This document shows, in pieces, positions 44,166 through 53,642 of a stretch of DNA of 64,000 nt; the first letter of the stretch is position 1; the number at the start of each line of letters is the position of its first letter. The notes below the pieces were generated by a model. It had not been told where the DNA came from, did not search any database, and was given only the letters and a program-made list of their open reading frames with translations. Source of the stretch: Kineosporia babensis (GTDB lineage Bacteria > Actinomycetota > Actinomycetes > Actinomycetales > Kineosporiaceae); the NCBI RefSeq assembly GCF_021129305.1, contig NZ_JAJOMB010000030.1, positions 1 to 64,000 of the forward strand, written 5' to 3'. The position numbers and the translations under genes were made by a program.

Positions 44166-44910
44166 AGGCCGAGATCTCGGTGAGGGCCGCGACGGCTCGG
44201 TGAACGGATTCGGTGAACAGGCTCTTACCTGCTTCGGGGGTGGCGCCGGTGGGGTCGCCGATCACGCCGGACGGGCCGAAGTCGTCGCTGGTCCAGCCGA
44301 AACTCACCGGATAGCCGTTGAAACCGATGTACTTCAGGTCGGCCATCGGTTCCGGCACATTGCGCTCGGCCAGGTCCATGGAGACCAGGTCGGGGCGCAG
44401 GTGCGCAACCACGGAGGTCTCGGCGTAGCCGGCGTGGATGCCGAAACCCAGTTCCTCGGGCGCGGCCTGGGCCAGGCCGGCGGGCATGCTGAACGTGGCC
44501 AGCCCGAACTGCCGGCGTAGTTCGCGGTTGGCCACGCCGAGCAGGGCCGTGTTGCCGCCGTGCCCGTTCACGAAGACCACCTTGCGGGCGGGCGTGGTGG
44601 CGATCGAACGCCCCAGGTCGATCAGGGTGGACCAGAGGGTCTCGGCCGACAGCCACATGGTGCCCGGCGCCCAGGCGTGCTCGTCGGACTTGGTGTAGGT
44701 CAGGGTCGGCAGCAGCCACAGATCCAGGCCCTGAGATCGGCCCTCCACCACCGCTTCCTCGGCCACCGACGAGGCGATCAGTGCATCGGTGATCAGCGGC
44801 AGGTGCGCTCCGTGGTGCTCGATCGCGCCGGTCGGGATCACAACAATGGACGTGTCCGTGAGGTTTTGCGCGACCGCGGGACCGGAGAGCTCGGCAAGTT
44901 TGTACGTCAT
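44119..44910 (-). CDS. Creatininase-family hydrolase
   Basis: 263 aa from ATG 44910. The fold's metal ligands are visible: Glu/His in PTGAIEHHGAHLPL, Asp in ITDALI, His in VNGHGGN near residue 110, and Glu in HAGYAETS. Characterised members are amidohydrolases such as creatininase, or deformylases. It is last in the amidohydrolase-ABC-FAD operon, starting inside the preceding gene (4-bp overlap). It probably opens a cyclic amide or removes a formyl-type group from the operon's substrate (inference). It does not look like MftE of mycofactocin synthesis. Confidence 0.85.
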   Translation of the reverse strand: MTYKLAELSGPAVAQNLTDTSIVVIPTGAIEHHGAHLPLITDALIASSVAEEAVVEGRSQGLDLWLLPTLTYTKSDEHAWAPGTMWLSAETLWSTLIDLGRSIATTPARKVVFVNGHGGNTALLGVANRELRRQFGLATFSMPAGLAQAAPEELGFGIHAGYAETSVVAHLRPDLVSMDLAERNVPEPMADLKYIGFNGYPVSFGWTSDDFGPSGVIGDPTGATPEAGKSLFTESVHRAVAALTEISAFTTRRADPPASEAGS

Positions 44911-46223
44911 CGCTGCCGCCCGGTCTGCACGCCCACCGGCTGCTTCAGCTTGCCCGGGTTGAGCAGGCCCCGGGGATCGGTGGTCCGGGCCAGTTCGGCC
45001 GTGCGCTGCGGCTGGTAGTCCACGTACCACTGGTGACAGTTGTGGAACCCGACGCCGAGCTCGGTCAGCTTCTCGAAGCCCTCGTAGACCTGCTCGGCGC
45101 TGGAGTAGATGCCGGCCAGCATGCCGATCGGGCGGCCCTTCTGCGCCTCGATGTGCAGCATCCCGCCGAGGTAGACCTGCTCGACCTCGGTGATCCGGTC
45201 GACCAGCGCGTCGCCCGCCACCTCGACGTGGAAATACTTGCCCGGGAACGACTTCTGCAGCCATTCGATCGGATGGTTGTAGGAGATCCGGCTGATCTTG
45301 AGCATCGCCTGGGTGCCCTCGCGGACGTCCTCGATCCGGCCGCCGGCCTTCTCCACGAGCGCGGTCGCGACTTCCAGCGACGCCTCGTCGAGGATCGCCC
45401 GCAGGCTGGCCCGGCCCGACGGGATGCCGATGTCGCTGGGCAGGGCCTCGGCCAGGACGACCGGGTCGGCCGAGACCAGACGCGGTGTGGGTTCCAGATC
45501 GGCGAAGGGCCGGATCACGCTGAGCGCCTGCTCGAACGTGTCGAAGCTGGCGAAGAATCCGCGCCAGGGCTGCAGCGGCTCCAGCGCGATCTTGGCCCGG
45601 GCGATGATGCCGGCCGTGCCGTAGTTGTGGATGTACGGCTCGGCGGCCGTGCCCTCCACGTGCACCAGCTTGGCGTCCGGCTCGGCGTGCACCACATCCA
45701 GCGCGAGCGCGAAGTCCTGATGCAGCATGCCGTGCCGGATCGACCCGGTGCCGCCCGAGCCCCCGGACAGGAACCCGCCGATGCTGGAGTTGGCCGTGGA
45801 GGGATACATCAGCACCTGCTGCCCGGCGGCGTTGGCGGCGTGCTCGATGGCGGCCATCGGCACTCCGGCCTCGACCACCACGTAGCCCTCGCCGAGCTCG
45901 ACGACGGCCCGGGCCCGGGTGGTGTCCAGCACCAGCCCACCGCTCATCGGGATGGCCTGACCGTAGTTGCCGGTGCCCTTGCCGCGGGGGGTGATCGGCA
46001 CGTTGTGGCGCACCGCCGCGGCCACCGTCTCGGCGATCAGTTCGGCGCTGGTGGGCCAGGCCACCAGCTCGGCCCGGCCCAGCGGCAGCTGCTCCACGAT
46101 GATCGGGGACAGCCGGGCGCCGTCGATCGAGGCCCGGTCGAGGGCGGCGTCCTGGTAGCTGACGCCGTCCTCGCCGAGCAGGTCGAGCAGTTCGGCCGCC
46201 AGGTGCTGGATCTCGGTGCGCAT
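44907..46223 (-). CDS. FAD-binding oxidoreductase (GlcD/PCMH type)
   Basis: 438 aa. PCMH-type FAD domain: VPITPRGKGTGNYGQAIPMSGGLVLDTTRARAVVEL and YPSTANSSIGGFLSGGSGGTGSIRHGM, ending with the C-terminal TDPRGLLNPGKLK typical of GlcD-like flavoproteins. It oxidises a hydroxy- or amine-bearing substrate, electron acceptor unknown. Operon position between the ABC lipoprotein (shared single base at 46223) and the creatininase suggests a catabolic step on the imported compound. Confidence 0.85.
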   Translation of the reverse strand: MRTEIQHLAAELLDLLGEDGVSYQDAALDRASIDGARLSPIIVEQLPLGRAELVAWPTSAELIAETVAAAVRHNVPITPRGKGTGNYGQAIPMSGGLVLDTTRARAVVELGEGYVVVEAGVPMAAIEHAANAAGQQVLMYPSTANSSIGGFLSGGSGGTGSIRHGMLHQDFALALDVVHAEPDAKLVHVEGTAAEPYIHNYGTAGIIARAKIALEPLQPWRGFFASFDTFEQALSVIRPFADLEPTPRLVSADPVVLAEALPSDIGIPSGRASLRAILDEASLEVATALVEKAGGRIEDVREGTQAMLKISRISYNHPIEWLQKSFPGKYFHVEVAGDALVDRITEVEQVYLGGMLHIEAQKGRPIGMLAGIYSSAEQVYEGFEKLTELGVGFHNCHQWYVDYQPQRTAELARTTDPRGLLNPGKLKQPVGVQTGRQR

Positions 46224-47386
46224 CAGGACAGGCCGATCGTCTCGTCGAGGAACTCGTTGGTGAACAGGTCTTCCGGCGTCAGGCCGTCCTTCGGGGCGTT
46301 GTTGGCGGCGGTGAAGATCGGGGTGGTGATGTCGATGATCTGCTGCACCCGCTCGGCGTCGATGTCACCGATGAAGTCGTTCTCGCCGTTGCTGACGATG
46401 CCCTGCTCCAACATGGTGTCCACCGAGTACCCGGCCACGCCCTCGCTGTACACCCAGCCGTTGTTGAACTGGGTGACCAGGTCCAGCACCAGCTCGTTGG
46501 TCTGGGCCGGGTCGGCGAAGTAGTCCACCTCGGACTGCTGCAGCACCGGCACCAGCTTCTTCAGGCAGGGGCTGTACTTCTCCAGGTCGGCGCTGCGCAC
46601 GTTCATCGGCGAGGAGTAGAACGGGTAGCCGGCGTCGTGCACCAGCTGGTACTTCAGCTCCTTGCCCCAGGCCGCCACCTCGGTGGAGTACACGTACGGC
46701 TCGGCGCTGGCGAAGCCCTGCTGCGCGTCCTTGCCCTTGGCGGCGACGAACTTGGCCGGTGCGCCGTCGTACGTGCCGTCGACCACGCTCTTGTCCAGGG
46801 TGCCCGAGCTGGTCAGGTACTCCATGTAGGCCGCGCCCCCGAAGTAGCGGGCCACTCCCCCGCTGGCCTTCAGCGCCGTGCTCAGCGACTTGATGTCGGT
46901 GACCTCCGGGTAGGTCTCCGGATCCCACATGATCATCTGCGGGCTCTTCTCCAGCGGCGCGAACACCGCGGTCACCGGCGTGCTGCCGGACAGCTGCACC
47001 GCCTCGTCGGTGTTGCCGTAGCCCAGCATGATGTCCTTGTCCTGGTACATCTGGCTGGTCACGGTGGAGAACCCGATCGCCGGCCCACCGGAACGGATCT
47101 CGACGTCCACCCCGGTCGGCTCGCCCTGGTACAGCAGCGGCCCGGAGACCGACTTCTGGTTGGCGTCCACCGTGTAGTCCTTGCCGAGCATCTGGTACAG
47201 GTGCCCGTGCTCGGCCTCGGGGTTCCAGTCGGTCTGGATCACCACGGTTTCCGGGCACTCGGCGGACAGGTCCACCGCCCCGATCGCCGCGTCCGATCCG
47301 ATGGTGCGCTCCTCGTCGGAGGAACCGCAGGCGGCCATCGTGGTGACCGCGACCAGGGCGAACCCGGCAGCCAGAGTGCGACGCAT
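46223..47386 (-). CDS. ABC transporter substrate-binding lipoprotein
   Basis: 387 aa from ATG 47386 (AAGGAG 6 bp upstream). Lipobox signal: LAAGFALVAVTTMAACGSS, lipidated Cys at residue 20. The body is an NMT1/SsuA-like periplasmic binding fold (VVIQTDWNPEAEHGHLYQM, VSGPLLYQGEPTGVDVEIRSGG). This group binds thiamine precursors, taurine or other N/S compounds. The ligand is unknown. Operon with permease (11 bp apart) and ATPase. Confidence 0.88.
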   Translation of the reverse strand: MRRTLAAGFALVAVTTMAACGSSDEERTIGSDAAIGAVDLSAECPETVVIQTDWNPEAEHGHLYQMLGKDYTVDANQKSVSGPLLYQGEPTGVDVEIRSGGPAIGFSTVTSQMYQDKDIMLGYGNTDEAVQLSGSTPVTAVFAPLEKSPQMIMWDPETYPEVTDIKSLSTALKASGGVARYFGGAAYMEYLTSSGTLDKSVVDGTYDGAPAKFVAAKGKDAQQGFASAEPYVYSTEVAAWGKELKYQLVHDAGYPFYSSPMNVRSADLEKYSPCLKKLVPVLQQSEVDYFADPAQTNELVLDLVTQFNNGWVYSEGVAGYSVDTMLEQGIVSNGENDFIGDIDAERVQQIIDITTPIFTAANNAPKDGLTPEDLFTNEFLDETIGLS

Positions 47387-47397
47387 CTTGTTCTCCT

Positions 47398-48171
47398 TCA
47401 GGAAGTTTCGGACCACTTGCCGGTGACGAGCCGGCCGAGCAGCCCGAAGAGCAGGAACACGATCACTCCGAGCAGGGAGGCCGTGATGATGGCGGCGAAC
47501 GTGCCCGCCCCGTTGAGCCGCGAGTTGGAGACCTGGATCAGCACGCCCAGGCCGGGAGTGCCGCGCTGGAAGAACTGGTCACCGACGATCGCGCCGATCA
47601 CCGCCAGCCCGGCCGCGGTGCGCAGGCCCACGAAGATCGCCGGAAGAGCGGCCGGCAGCTGCAGTTTGAGCAGGGTGGTCAGCCGCCCGGCGCCGTTGAG
47701 CTGGAACAGTTCTCGCTGGGCCTTGTCCACCGAGTGCAGGCCGAACAGGGTGTTGGAGACCAGCGGGAAGAGCGCGATCATCACCGTCACGATCACCCGT
47801 GAGGCGAACTCGTAGCCGAAGATGGTGCCGATCAGCGGGACGATGGCCAGGATCGGGATGGTCTGCAGGATCACCGCGTACGGGTACAGCGAGTGCTCCA
47901 GCCAGCGGGCCTGCGACATCAGGATCGCCCAGGACATCCCGATCAGCACCGCGATCAGCAGGCCGGTGGCGGTGACCACGATCGTCTGGAACAGGTTGTC
48001 CAGCAGCGCGTTGCGGAACATCGCGTCGTTGAGGGCGGTGTCCAGCACCAGGTGCGGGTAGGGCACCACGAACGCCAGTTCCTTGCCCTTGTCGTACCAG
48101 TACGCCATCGCGTACCAGAACCCGATGACCAAGGCGAGAACGATGGACGGCTGCCACCAGTTGAGTTTCAT
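47398..48171 (-). CDS. ABC transporter permease (SsuC/TauC-like)
   Basis: 257 aa, six predicted membrane helices. The EAA-type cytoplasmic loop is visible as GLHSVDKAQRELFQLNGAGRLTTLLKLQLPAALPAIFVGL. Starts 4 bp inside the end of the ATPase gene. It forms the membrane path for the solute captured by the 46223-47386 lipoprotein. Confidence 0.88.
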   Translation of the reverse strand: MKLNWWQPSIVLALVIGFWYAMAYWYDKGKELAFVVPYPHLVLDTALNDAMFRNALLDNLFQTIVVTATGLLIAVLIGMSWAILMSQARWLEHSLYPYAVILQTIPILAIVPLIGTIFGYEFASRVIVTVMIALFPLVSNTLFGLHSVDKAQRELFQLNGAGRLTTLLKLQLPAALPAIFVGLRTAAGLAVIGAIVGDQFFQRGTPGLGVLIQVSNSRLNGAGTFAAIITASLLGVIVFLLFGLLGRLVTGKWSETS

Positions 48172-48914
48172 CGGTGCCCCTCCCGCAGGGCGTGCGAGAT
48201 CTTGCCGACCAGGGTGGCGAACTCGGCGGTGAAGCGGATGTCCGGGTCGCGGGGCATCTCGAACGGGATGTCGAACGAATCGACGATGGTGCCCGGCCGC
48301 CCGGACATCACCAGTACCTTGGTGGACAGGTACACCGCCTCGGCCACCGAGTGGGTGATGAACAGCCCGGCGAAGCCCTGCTGCACGAACAGTTTCAGCA
48401 GTTCGTCGTTCAGGCGCTCGCGGGTGATCTCGTCCAGGGCCCCGAACGGCTCGTCGAACAGGAACAGTTCGGGATCGAGGGTGAGCGAGCGGGCCAGTGA
48501 GGTCCGCATCCGCATCCCGCCCGAAAGCTGTCTGGGCAGGTGCTTCTCGAAGCCCTCGAGGCCGACCAGTTTGATCGCCTCGGTGGCCCGGTCGGCCCGC
48601 TCGGCCTTGGGGACACCGTGCAACTCGGCCAGCAGTTCGACGTTGCGGCGCACCGATCGCCAGGCCAGCAGCGTGGCGTCCTGGAACACGTAGCCGATGC
48701 GCCTGGAGGAGACGGTGGACGTGCCGCCCGAGGCCTGTTCGAGCCCGGACGCGATGCGCAGCAGGGTGGACTTGCCGCAGCCCGACGGTCCTACCACCGA
48801 GACGAATTCCCCTCGGGCGACGCGTAGGTCGACCCCGGTCAGGGCGGTCGTTCCGTCGGGGAAGCGCATCGAGACGTCGGCGAAGTCGAGCAGGGGTTCG
48901 AGGGTCACGGTCAC
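48168..48914 (-). CDS. ABC transporter ATP-binding protein
   Basis: 248 aa with all ATPase motifs: Walker A GPSGCGKSTLL, Q-loop GYVFQDATLLAW, signature LSGGMRMRTSLARSL, Walker B LFLFDEPFGALDE and the switch His in ITHSVAEAVYL. It belongs to the nitrate/sulfonate/taurine importer group. Overlaps the amidohydrolase by 4 bp and the permease by 4 bp. Confidence 0.92.
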   Translation of the reverse strand: MTVTLEPLLDFADVSMRFPDGTTALTGVDLRVARGEFVSVVGPSGCGKSTLLRIASGLEQASGGTSTVSSRRIGYVFQDATLLAWRSVRRNVELLAELHGVPKAERADRATEAIKLVGLEGFEKHLPRQLSGGMRMRTSLARSLTLDPELFLFDEPFGALDEITRERLNDELLKLFVQQGFAGLFITHSVAEAVYLSTKVLVMSGRPGTIVDSFDIPFEMPRDPDIRFTAEFATLVGKISHALREGHR

Positions 48915-50113
48915 CTCCGGTCCTCCAGAGCAGTAGTCGAAACAACGGACGTTCGGGCCACCACGGCGCCTCGGTACAGAACGATGCGGTCGGGTGAGGC
49001 AGCCGCGACAGCTTCACCCAGGCTGCCGGCCCGGATCGCGAGCAGATCGGCCGCGGCACCCGCGAACACCCCGGCCCGGGGTAGGCCGAGGACGTCCCGG
49101 GCTCCGTCGGAGACCGCGTGATAGGCCTCTTGGACGCTCAGGTGCCCGGCCGTGACCAGGAGCGACGCCGTTTCCAGGGCATCGCCGCGGCCGACCGGAT
49201 TGAACGGGTCACGCAGGTTGTCGGCGCCGGCGGCCACCGTCACCCCGGCATCGAGAAAAGCTCTGAGCGCGGTGAGACCACGGGGTGTGGAGACCGGCTG
49301 ATCCCAGCCTTGCAGGTAGAGATTGGTGATCGGCAGCGAGATGATGCCCATACCGGCCTGTTTGACGGCCTCGATCGTTGCCGTGAGATCTTCGGCCGGC
49401 AGTGTGCCCTGTCGGACGCAGTGCCCGGCCGAGCGGATCCGGTCGCTGGGCCAGGCCTGGACCGCCTTGGCGAAGTGCTCCAGGGTCGGCTCGCCGTACA
49501 GGCCCTCGTCGGTGTGAATGTCGGCGCCTACGCACCGCTTTTCGGCGATGGCCAGCAGCCGGTCCAGGTCACGCAGTGGTTCGGCCGCCAGATGCGGGGC
49601 GCCGCCGACCAGGTCGACGCCGAGATCCAGGGCCTGGTGGATGGTCTCGTCGGGCGCGTCCGGCCCGGCCAGCGCGGTGATCTGCAGGTCCATGATGCCG
49701 CTGAGCCGCTCGCGCAGTTCGATCAGCGCCTCGACGCCGCGCATCGGGTGCGGCCCGGTGAGGATGTCGACATGTGTGCGGACCGCCGTGGTGCCGTTGC
49801 GCAGCATCAGTTCGGCCGCCGCCGTGGCCCGTTCGGCAATGCTCTCGGTGCTCATCGTGCGGCTGTGCACCCGCCACGAGTCGATTGCCAGCCCCAGATC
49901 TCCCATGGGAGGCGAAATCACGTCCCAGGAGAGGGCTTTGTCCAGATGGGCGTGCGGGTCGGCCGGGGCTGGGAGCAGCAGGTACCCGCTAAGGTCCAGC
50001 TCGTCCTCACCCGCCGTGCGACCTTGCGCCGGCACCACCTCCTCGACCAGCCCGCCGCGCAGACCCACGTCCACCACGTGCTGGTCCGGCAGCGTCGCGT
50101 TCAGCAGCCGCAC
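48911..50113 (-). CDS. Amidohydrolase, cytosine-deaminase-like
   Basis: 400 aa. Metal-dependent amidohydrolase of the CodA/N-isopropylammelide group: HAHLDKALSW (first metal His pair), RTHVDI, ADIHTDEG, SAGHCVRQG and the last metal Asp in VAAGADNLRDPFNP. Members deaminate cytosine, creatinine, ammelide and similar rings. It is the first gene of a six-gene operon and divergent from the XRE-cupin regulator across a perfect inverted repeat. Confidence 0.87.
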   Translation of the reverse strand: MRLLNATLPDQHVVDVGLRGGLVEEVVPAQGRTAGEDELDLSGYLLLPAPADPHAHLDKALSWDVISPPMGDLGLAIDSWRVHSRTMSTESIAERATAAAELMLRNGTTAVRTHVDILTGPHPMRGVEALIELRERLSGIMDLQITALAGPDAPDETIHQALDLGVDLVGGAPHLAAEPLRDLDRLLAIAEKRCVGADIHTDEGLYGEPTLEHFAKAVQAWPSDRIRSAGHCVRQGTLPAEDLTATIEAVKQAGMGIISLPITNLYLQGWDQPVSTPRGLTALRAFLDAGVTVAAGADNLRDPFNPVGRGDALETASLLVTAGHLSVQEAYHAVSDGARDVLGLPRAGVFAGAAADLLAIRAGSLGEAVAAASPDRIVLYRGAVVARTSVVSTTALEDRR

Positions 50114-50152
50114 TCGATCACCGACCTCCGGCCCTTGCGTAAGATGTGGGGA

Positions 50153-50173
50153 AATGTTCCTGTGGGGAACATT
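50153..50173. promoter_or_regulatory. Perfect inverted repeat, likely XRE-cupin operator
   Basis: AATGTTCC and GGAACATT, 8-bp perfect arms with a 5-base spacer, between the divergent amidohydrolase operon (start 50113) and the XRE-cupin regulator. Best reading: the regulator binds here and controls both directions. Confidence 0.65.
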
Positions 50174-50210
50174 CGCCGAATCTAGGCATCCCGCGTTTCC
50201 GGCATGTCAC

Positions 50211-50789
50211 ATGCGCCGACACAGCTGTAAAGAAACCGTGGAGGACAGTTTGCTCGGGGCCCGAATCCGTCAGCTGCGCCGAGCCCGCGGGCTCACTCTG
50301 GCCGACCTGGCCGAGGCGGCCGGTCTCACCCACGGTTTCCTCAGCAAACTCGAACGCGGACTGGCCAACCCGAGCATCCCGTCCCTCAGCGCTATTGCCC
50401 TGGCCCTGGGCACCAGCCAGGTCGAGCTCCTGGCCGGTACCCCGGCACCCGACCTTCCCGTTGTCCAGGTGCAACGCGCGCACGAGGGCATGAGCGGGCC
50501 GTACGGGCTGGGCAGCGCCCAGCTGCTCACCAGCGGCGACCGGCGCCTGCAGCCGATGCTGTTCGAGGGGTCCAACACCGATCCGGGCGAGTTCTTCACC
50601 CACGCCGAGGACGAGTTCATCCACGTCACCCACGGCCGGGTGCTCGTCGATCTCGGCCCGCAAGGCACGGCCGAACTGGAGCCGGGCGACTCGCTGTACT
50701 TCGCCGGTGGGGTGCCGCACCGCTGGGCCGCGGCCGAACCGGGCTGCTACCGGCTGTTCATCGTGAAAGAAGGAACGCGGATGCCGTAG
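50211..50789 (+). CDS. XRE-family regulator with cupin domain
   Basis: 192 aa from ATG 50211 (GTG 50238 or TTG 50250 also fit). HTH: RIRQLRRARGLTLADLAEAAGLTHGFLSKLERGLANPSI. The C-terminal cupin (HAEDEFIHVTHGRVLVDLGPQG...LEPGDSLYFAGGVPHRW) probably senses a pathway intermediate. Such regulators control uptake and breakdown of amines and related nitrogen compounds. Divergent from the amidohydrolase-ABC operon; the second amidohydrolase-ABC operon ends just downstream. Confidence 0.9.
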   Translation: MRRHSCKETVEDSLLGARIRQLRRARGLTLADLAEAAGLTHGFLSKLERGLANPSIPSLSAIALALGTSQVELLAGTPAPDLPVVQVQRAHEGMSGPYGLGSAQLLTSGDRRLQPMLFEGSNTDPGEFFTHAEDEFIHVTHGRVLVDLGPQGTAELEPGDSLYFAGGVPHRWAAAEPGCYRLFIVKEGTRMP

Positions 50790-50800
50790 TCAATGCTGGT

Positions 50801-52084
50801 TTACGGCTTTGGTTGATTCAGGCGCCGGTTCAGGGCGGCGGCCAGGTCGTGCTCGTCGGCGTTGACCAGTTGGTAGTCGCGCACCACGACGCGTCCGGCC
50901 ACCACCACGTGACGGGGGCGGCGGCCCGGACTGGCCCAGAGCAGGCCGGCGATCGGGTCGGCCACGCCGGCGTCCGCCACTCCGTCGACGTCCCAGACGC
51001 ACAGGTCACCGGCTGATCCTTCGCGCAGATGGCCCAGCTCGGGACGACCGAGGCCCGCCGCAGATCCGCTGGTGGCCATGCTCAGCACGGTGCGGGCGGG
51101 CAGGACCGGGCCGACCAGGGCGGAGACCTGCAGGGCGAGGCGGGCGTCGGCGAGAAGATGCCCGGCGTCGTTGCTGCCGCCGCCGCTGGTGCCGAGGCCG
51201 ACCTGGATGCCTTGCTCGAGCAGGGCCGCGACCGGCGCAATGCCCCAGCCCATCGGGACGTCGCAGCCGGGGGCATGGGTGGCGGTGATGCCGGATGCGG
51301 CCAGCCGGGCGATCTCCTGCGGGGTGACGTCGCAGAGATGGGCCAGGGTGACGTCGGGCTCGAGCCAGCCCCACTCCTCGAGCAGGTCCAGGGGACGGCG
51401 GCCGTAGCGTTCCAGCGCTATCTCGACGTCGACCTGCTCGTTGGCCTGAGTGCGGCGGCGCAGGCCGAACTTCTTGGCGACCTCGGCGAGCAGCTGGAAC
51501 GTTTCCTTGGCATCGCTGTGCACCCCGGCCGGGCCCACCGCGAGTTGCAGCATTCCGTCCTCACTCACACCAGTGGACGCGGTGGGCAGGAGCCGCTCGA
51601 TGATGCGGGTCGCGGAGTCAGCGGCTTCCTGCGGGTCGTCCCGGGCACTGCCGCGCACGAACACCAACCGGGCTCCCAGGCCCCGGGCCGCATCGGCAAC
51701 TGCTTGCGCGATCCCGACATCGTCGCTTCCGGCGGGCCACGTCAGGTGATGATCGGCGACCGTCGTGACCCCGCTCAGCAGAGCCTCGGCCAGGCCGACC
51801 GAAGCCGCCAGGCCCGCCAGCTCGGGGTCGACTCCGACGCGGTCGTAAGCGGCCGACATCACGCCCAGCCATTCGCGCATCGGGACTCCGCGGGTCCCGG
51901 GCAGCGTGCGGAAGGCGCTCTGCAGCAAATGGTGATGCGCGTTCACCAGACCGGGCGTGACCACGCCACCCCGGGCGTCCAAGATCTGGTCCTGCTGCGA
52001 CGCGTCGGCGACCACCACGTCCGTTGTTGATGTTTCGTCCGTGTTACCAGCGAAAACGGCTCGCGCGCCGGTGATTCTCAGCAT
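50801..52084 (-). CDS. Amidohydrolase, 8-oxoguanine deaminase/TRZ-ATZ family
   Basis: 427 aa. Second amidohydrolase of the region: VTPGLVNAHHHLLQSAFRTLPG has the H-x-H metal pair extended to the HHHL of 8-oxoguanine-deaminase-like enzymes. Substrate and metal residues in ERLLPTASTGV, AHLCDVTP, THAPGCDVPMGWGIAPV and LGTSGGGSNDAG follow, although the His in the third motif is altered (RRRTQANEQ where H-x-x-E is common). Probably deaminates a purine- or triazine-like ring. It is the last gene of the second ABC operon, 2 bp after the ATPase. Confidence 0.82.
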   Translation of the reverse strand: MLRITGARAVFAGNTDETSTTDVVVADASQQDQILDARGGVVTPGLVNAHHHLLQSAFRTLPGTRGVPMREWLGVMSAAYDRVGVDPELAGLAASVGLAEALLSGVTTVADHHLTWPAGSDDVGIAQAVADAARGLGARLVFVRGSARDDPQEAADSATRIIERLLPTASTGVSEDGMLQLAVGPAGVHSDAKETFQLLAEVAKKFGLRRRTQANEQVDVEIALERYGRRPLDLLEEWGWLEPDVTLAHLCDVTPQEIARLAASGITATHAPGCDVPMGWGIAPVAALLEQGIQVGLGTSGGGSNDAGHLLADARLALQVSALVGPVLPARTVLSMATSGSAAGLGRPELGHLREGSAGDLCVWDVDGVADAGVADPIAGLLWASPGRRPRHVVVAGRVVVRDYQLVNADEHDLAAALNRRLNQPKP

Positions 52085-52086
52085 TG

Positions 52087-52884
52087 CTACAAGGTAGGGG
52101 ATGTCTCCCGCAGGCCCTTCTTGGCCTGCTGCACCAGGCGGTACACGTGCGCCCGCAACTCGGCGAAACGGGCGTGGGATCGGGTGCTGATCTGATCGCG
52201 CTCAGCAGGCAGGTCGACGGTGACGTCCTCGAGGACGACGGTGGGGCGGTTGGACAGCACCAGCACGCGCTGGCCCAGGTACACAGCCTCGTCGATGTCG
52301 TGGGTGACGAAGACGATGGTGACGTTCAGCCGTTGCCAGATGCTGCGGACCAGGTCTTCCAGCTCGGCGCGGGTCTGGGCGTCCACGGCGGCGAACGGCT
52401 CGTCCATCACCAGCACGCTGGGCTGGTAGGCGATGGCCCGGGCGATCGCGACGCGCTGCTGCATACCGCCGGAAAGCTGCCAGGGGTGCGCATCATGGCT
52501 GTCCAGCAGGCCCACCGCGCTCAACGCCTCGTCGACCGCGGCCCGGCGATCCGGCTTGGACAGGCGCTTTTCGATCAGCGGGCGTTCCACGTTCTGGCGC
52601 ACCGTCATCCAGGGGAACAGACTTCGGCCGTATTCCTGGAAGACCACGGCCATACCCCGGGGCGGCCCGGTCACCTTCTCGCCGTTGAGCCGGACCTCAC
52701 CGCTGGTCGGCTCCAGCAGACCGGCGATACACCGCAGCAGCGTGGTCTTCCCGGCCCCGGACGGCCCGACCACACAGACCAGCTGCCCGGCGTCCACGGT
52801 GAAGGTGAGCTCGCGGATCGCCTCGAGAGGCTTGCGGTTGCGCTGGTAGGTCTTGGCCAGGCCGGCCACCTCGAGTACGCTCAT
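52087..52884 (-). CDS. ABC transporter ATP-binding protein
   Basis: 265 aa: Walker A GPSGAGKTTLLRC, Q-loop VVFQEYGRSLFPW, signature LSGGMQQRVAIARAI, Walker B VLVMDEPFAAVDAQT, switch FVTHDIDEAVYLG. Nitrate/taurine-type importer ATPase. It starts within the end of the upstream permease gene (ATGA). Confidence 0.92.
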   Translation of the reverse strand: MSVLEVAGLAKTYQRNRKPLEAIRELTFTVDAGQLVCVVGPSGAGKTTLLRCIAGLLEPTSGEVRLNGEKVTGPPRGMAVVFQEYGRSLFPWMTVRQNVERPLIEKRLSKPDRRAAVDEALSAVGLLDSHDAHPWQLSGGMQQRVAIARAIAYQPSVLVMDEPFAAVDAQTRAELEDLVRSIWQRLNVTIVFVTHDIDEAVYLGQRVLVLSNRPTVVLEDVTVDLPAERDQISTRSHARFAELRAHVYRLVQQAKKGLRETSPTL

Positions 52885-53642
52885 CGGCTTGCCCTTTCGG
52901 CATCGCGCCAGCCCCGGTACCAGGCCAGCGCTCGGTGTTCGGCCACCCGGAAGATCAGCGACAGCAGCACGCCGAGCAACCCGAGAACGATGATCCCGGT
53001 CCACATCTGGGGTACCGCGAAGCTGCGCTGGAACTGCACCACCGAGGCGCCGATCCCGTTGCTGGCACCGAACAGCTCGCTGATCACCATCAGGATCACC
53101 GCGATGGACAGGGCCTGCCGGGCCCCGGCGGCGATCTGTGGGCCGGCGGCGGGCAGGATCACGCTGTGCCGCGGCAGCCGGTAGCTGCGGGCGGTGTCCA
53201 GCAGCACCTCGTCCACCCCGCGCACCCCTTCGACGGTGTTGAGCAGGATCGGCCACAGACAGCCCAGGGCAATGGTGATGACCTTGGACAGCGACCCGGT
53301 GTAGCCGGCGAACAGCGCGATCACCGGCACCAGGACGGGCGGGGGAATCGCCCGGAAGAACTCCAGACTGGGCTCGGTGAGGGCGCGCAGCACCGGGCTG
53401 ATCCCGATCGCGACACCGGCGGCCACGCCGATGACCAGCGCGCAGAGATAGCCGATGAGCAGACGGGCGATGCTGGGGGCGATGTCGGTCCGGGCCCGCT
53501 CGCCGAACCAGGTGTCCGGCAGCACCTTGAGAATGTCGGCCAGCGGCGGCCAGAAGTAGCTGGTGCTGTTCGCGGTGAGCAGCCACCACAGCGCGATCAG
53601 CACGACCGGCAGGGCCACGGCAGCGACGATGCGGCGGATCAT
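52881..53642 (-). CDS. ABC transporter permease
   Basis: 253 aa, six predicted helices, EAA-like loop VDEVLLDTARSYRLPRHSVILPAAGPQIAAGARQ. One of two permeases in this operon, so the channel is probably a heterodimer. Overlaps both neighbours by 4 bp. Confidence 0.9.
   Translation of the reverse strand: MIRRIVAAVALPVVLIALWWLLTANSTSYFWPPLADILKVLPDTWFGERARTDIAPSIARLLIGYLCALVIGVAAGVAIGISPVLRALTEPSLEFFRAIPPPVLVPVIALFAGYTGSLSKVITIALGCLWPILLNTVEGVRGVDEVLLDTARSYRLPRHSVILPAAGPQIAAGARQALSIAVILMVISELFGASNGIGASVVQFQRSFAVPQMWTGIIVLGLLGVLLSLIFRVAEHRALAWYRGWRDAERASR

Noticed and set aside
44119-44910. MftE of mycofactocin biosynthesis
   Set aside because: It is embedded in an ABC/amidohydrolase operon and no mftA-D genes adjoin; the generic creatininase family fits better.
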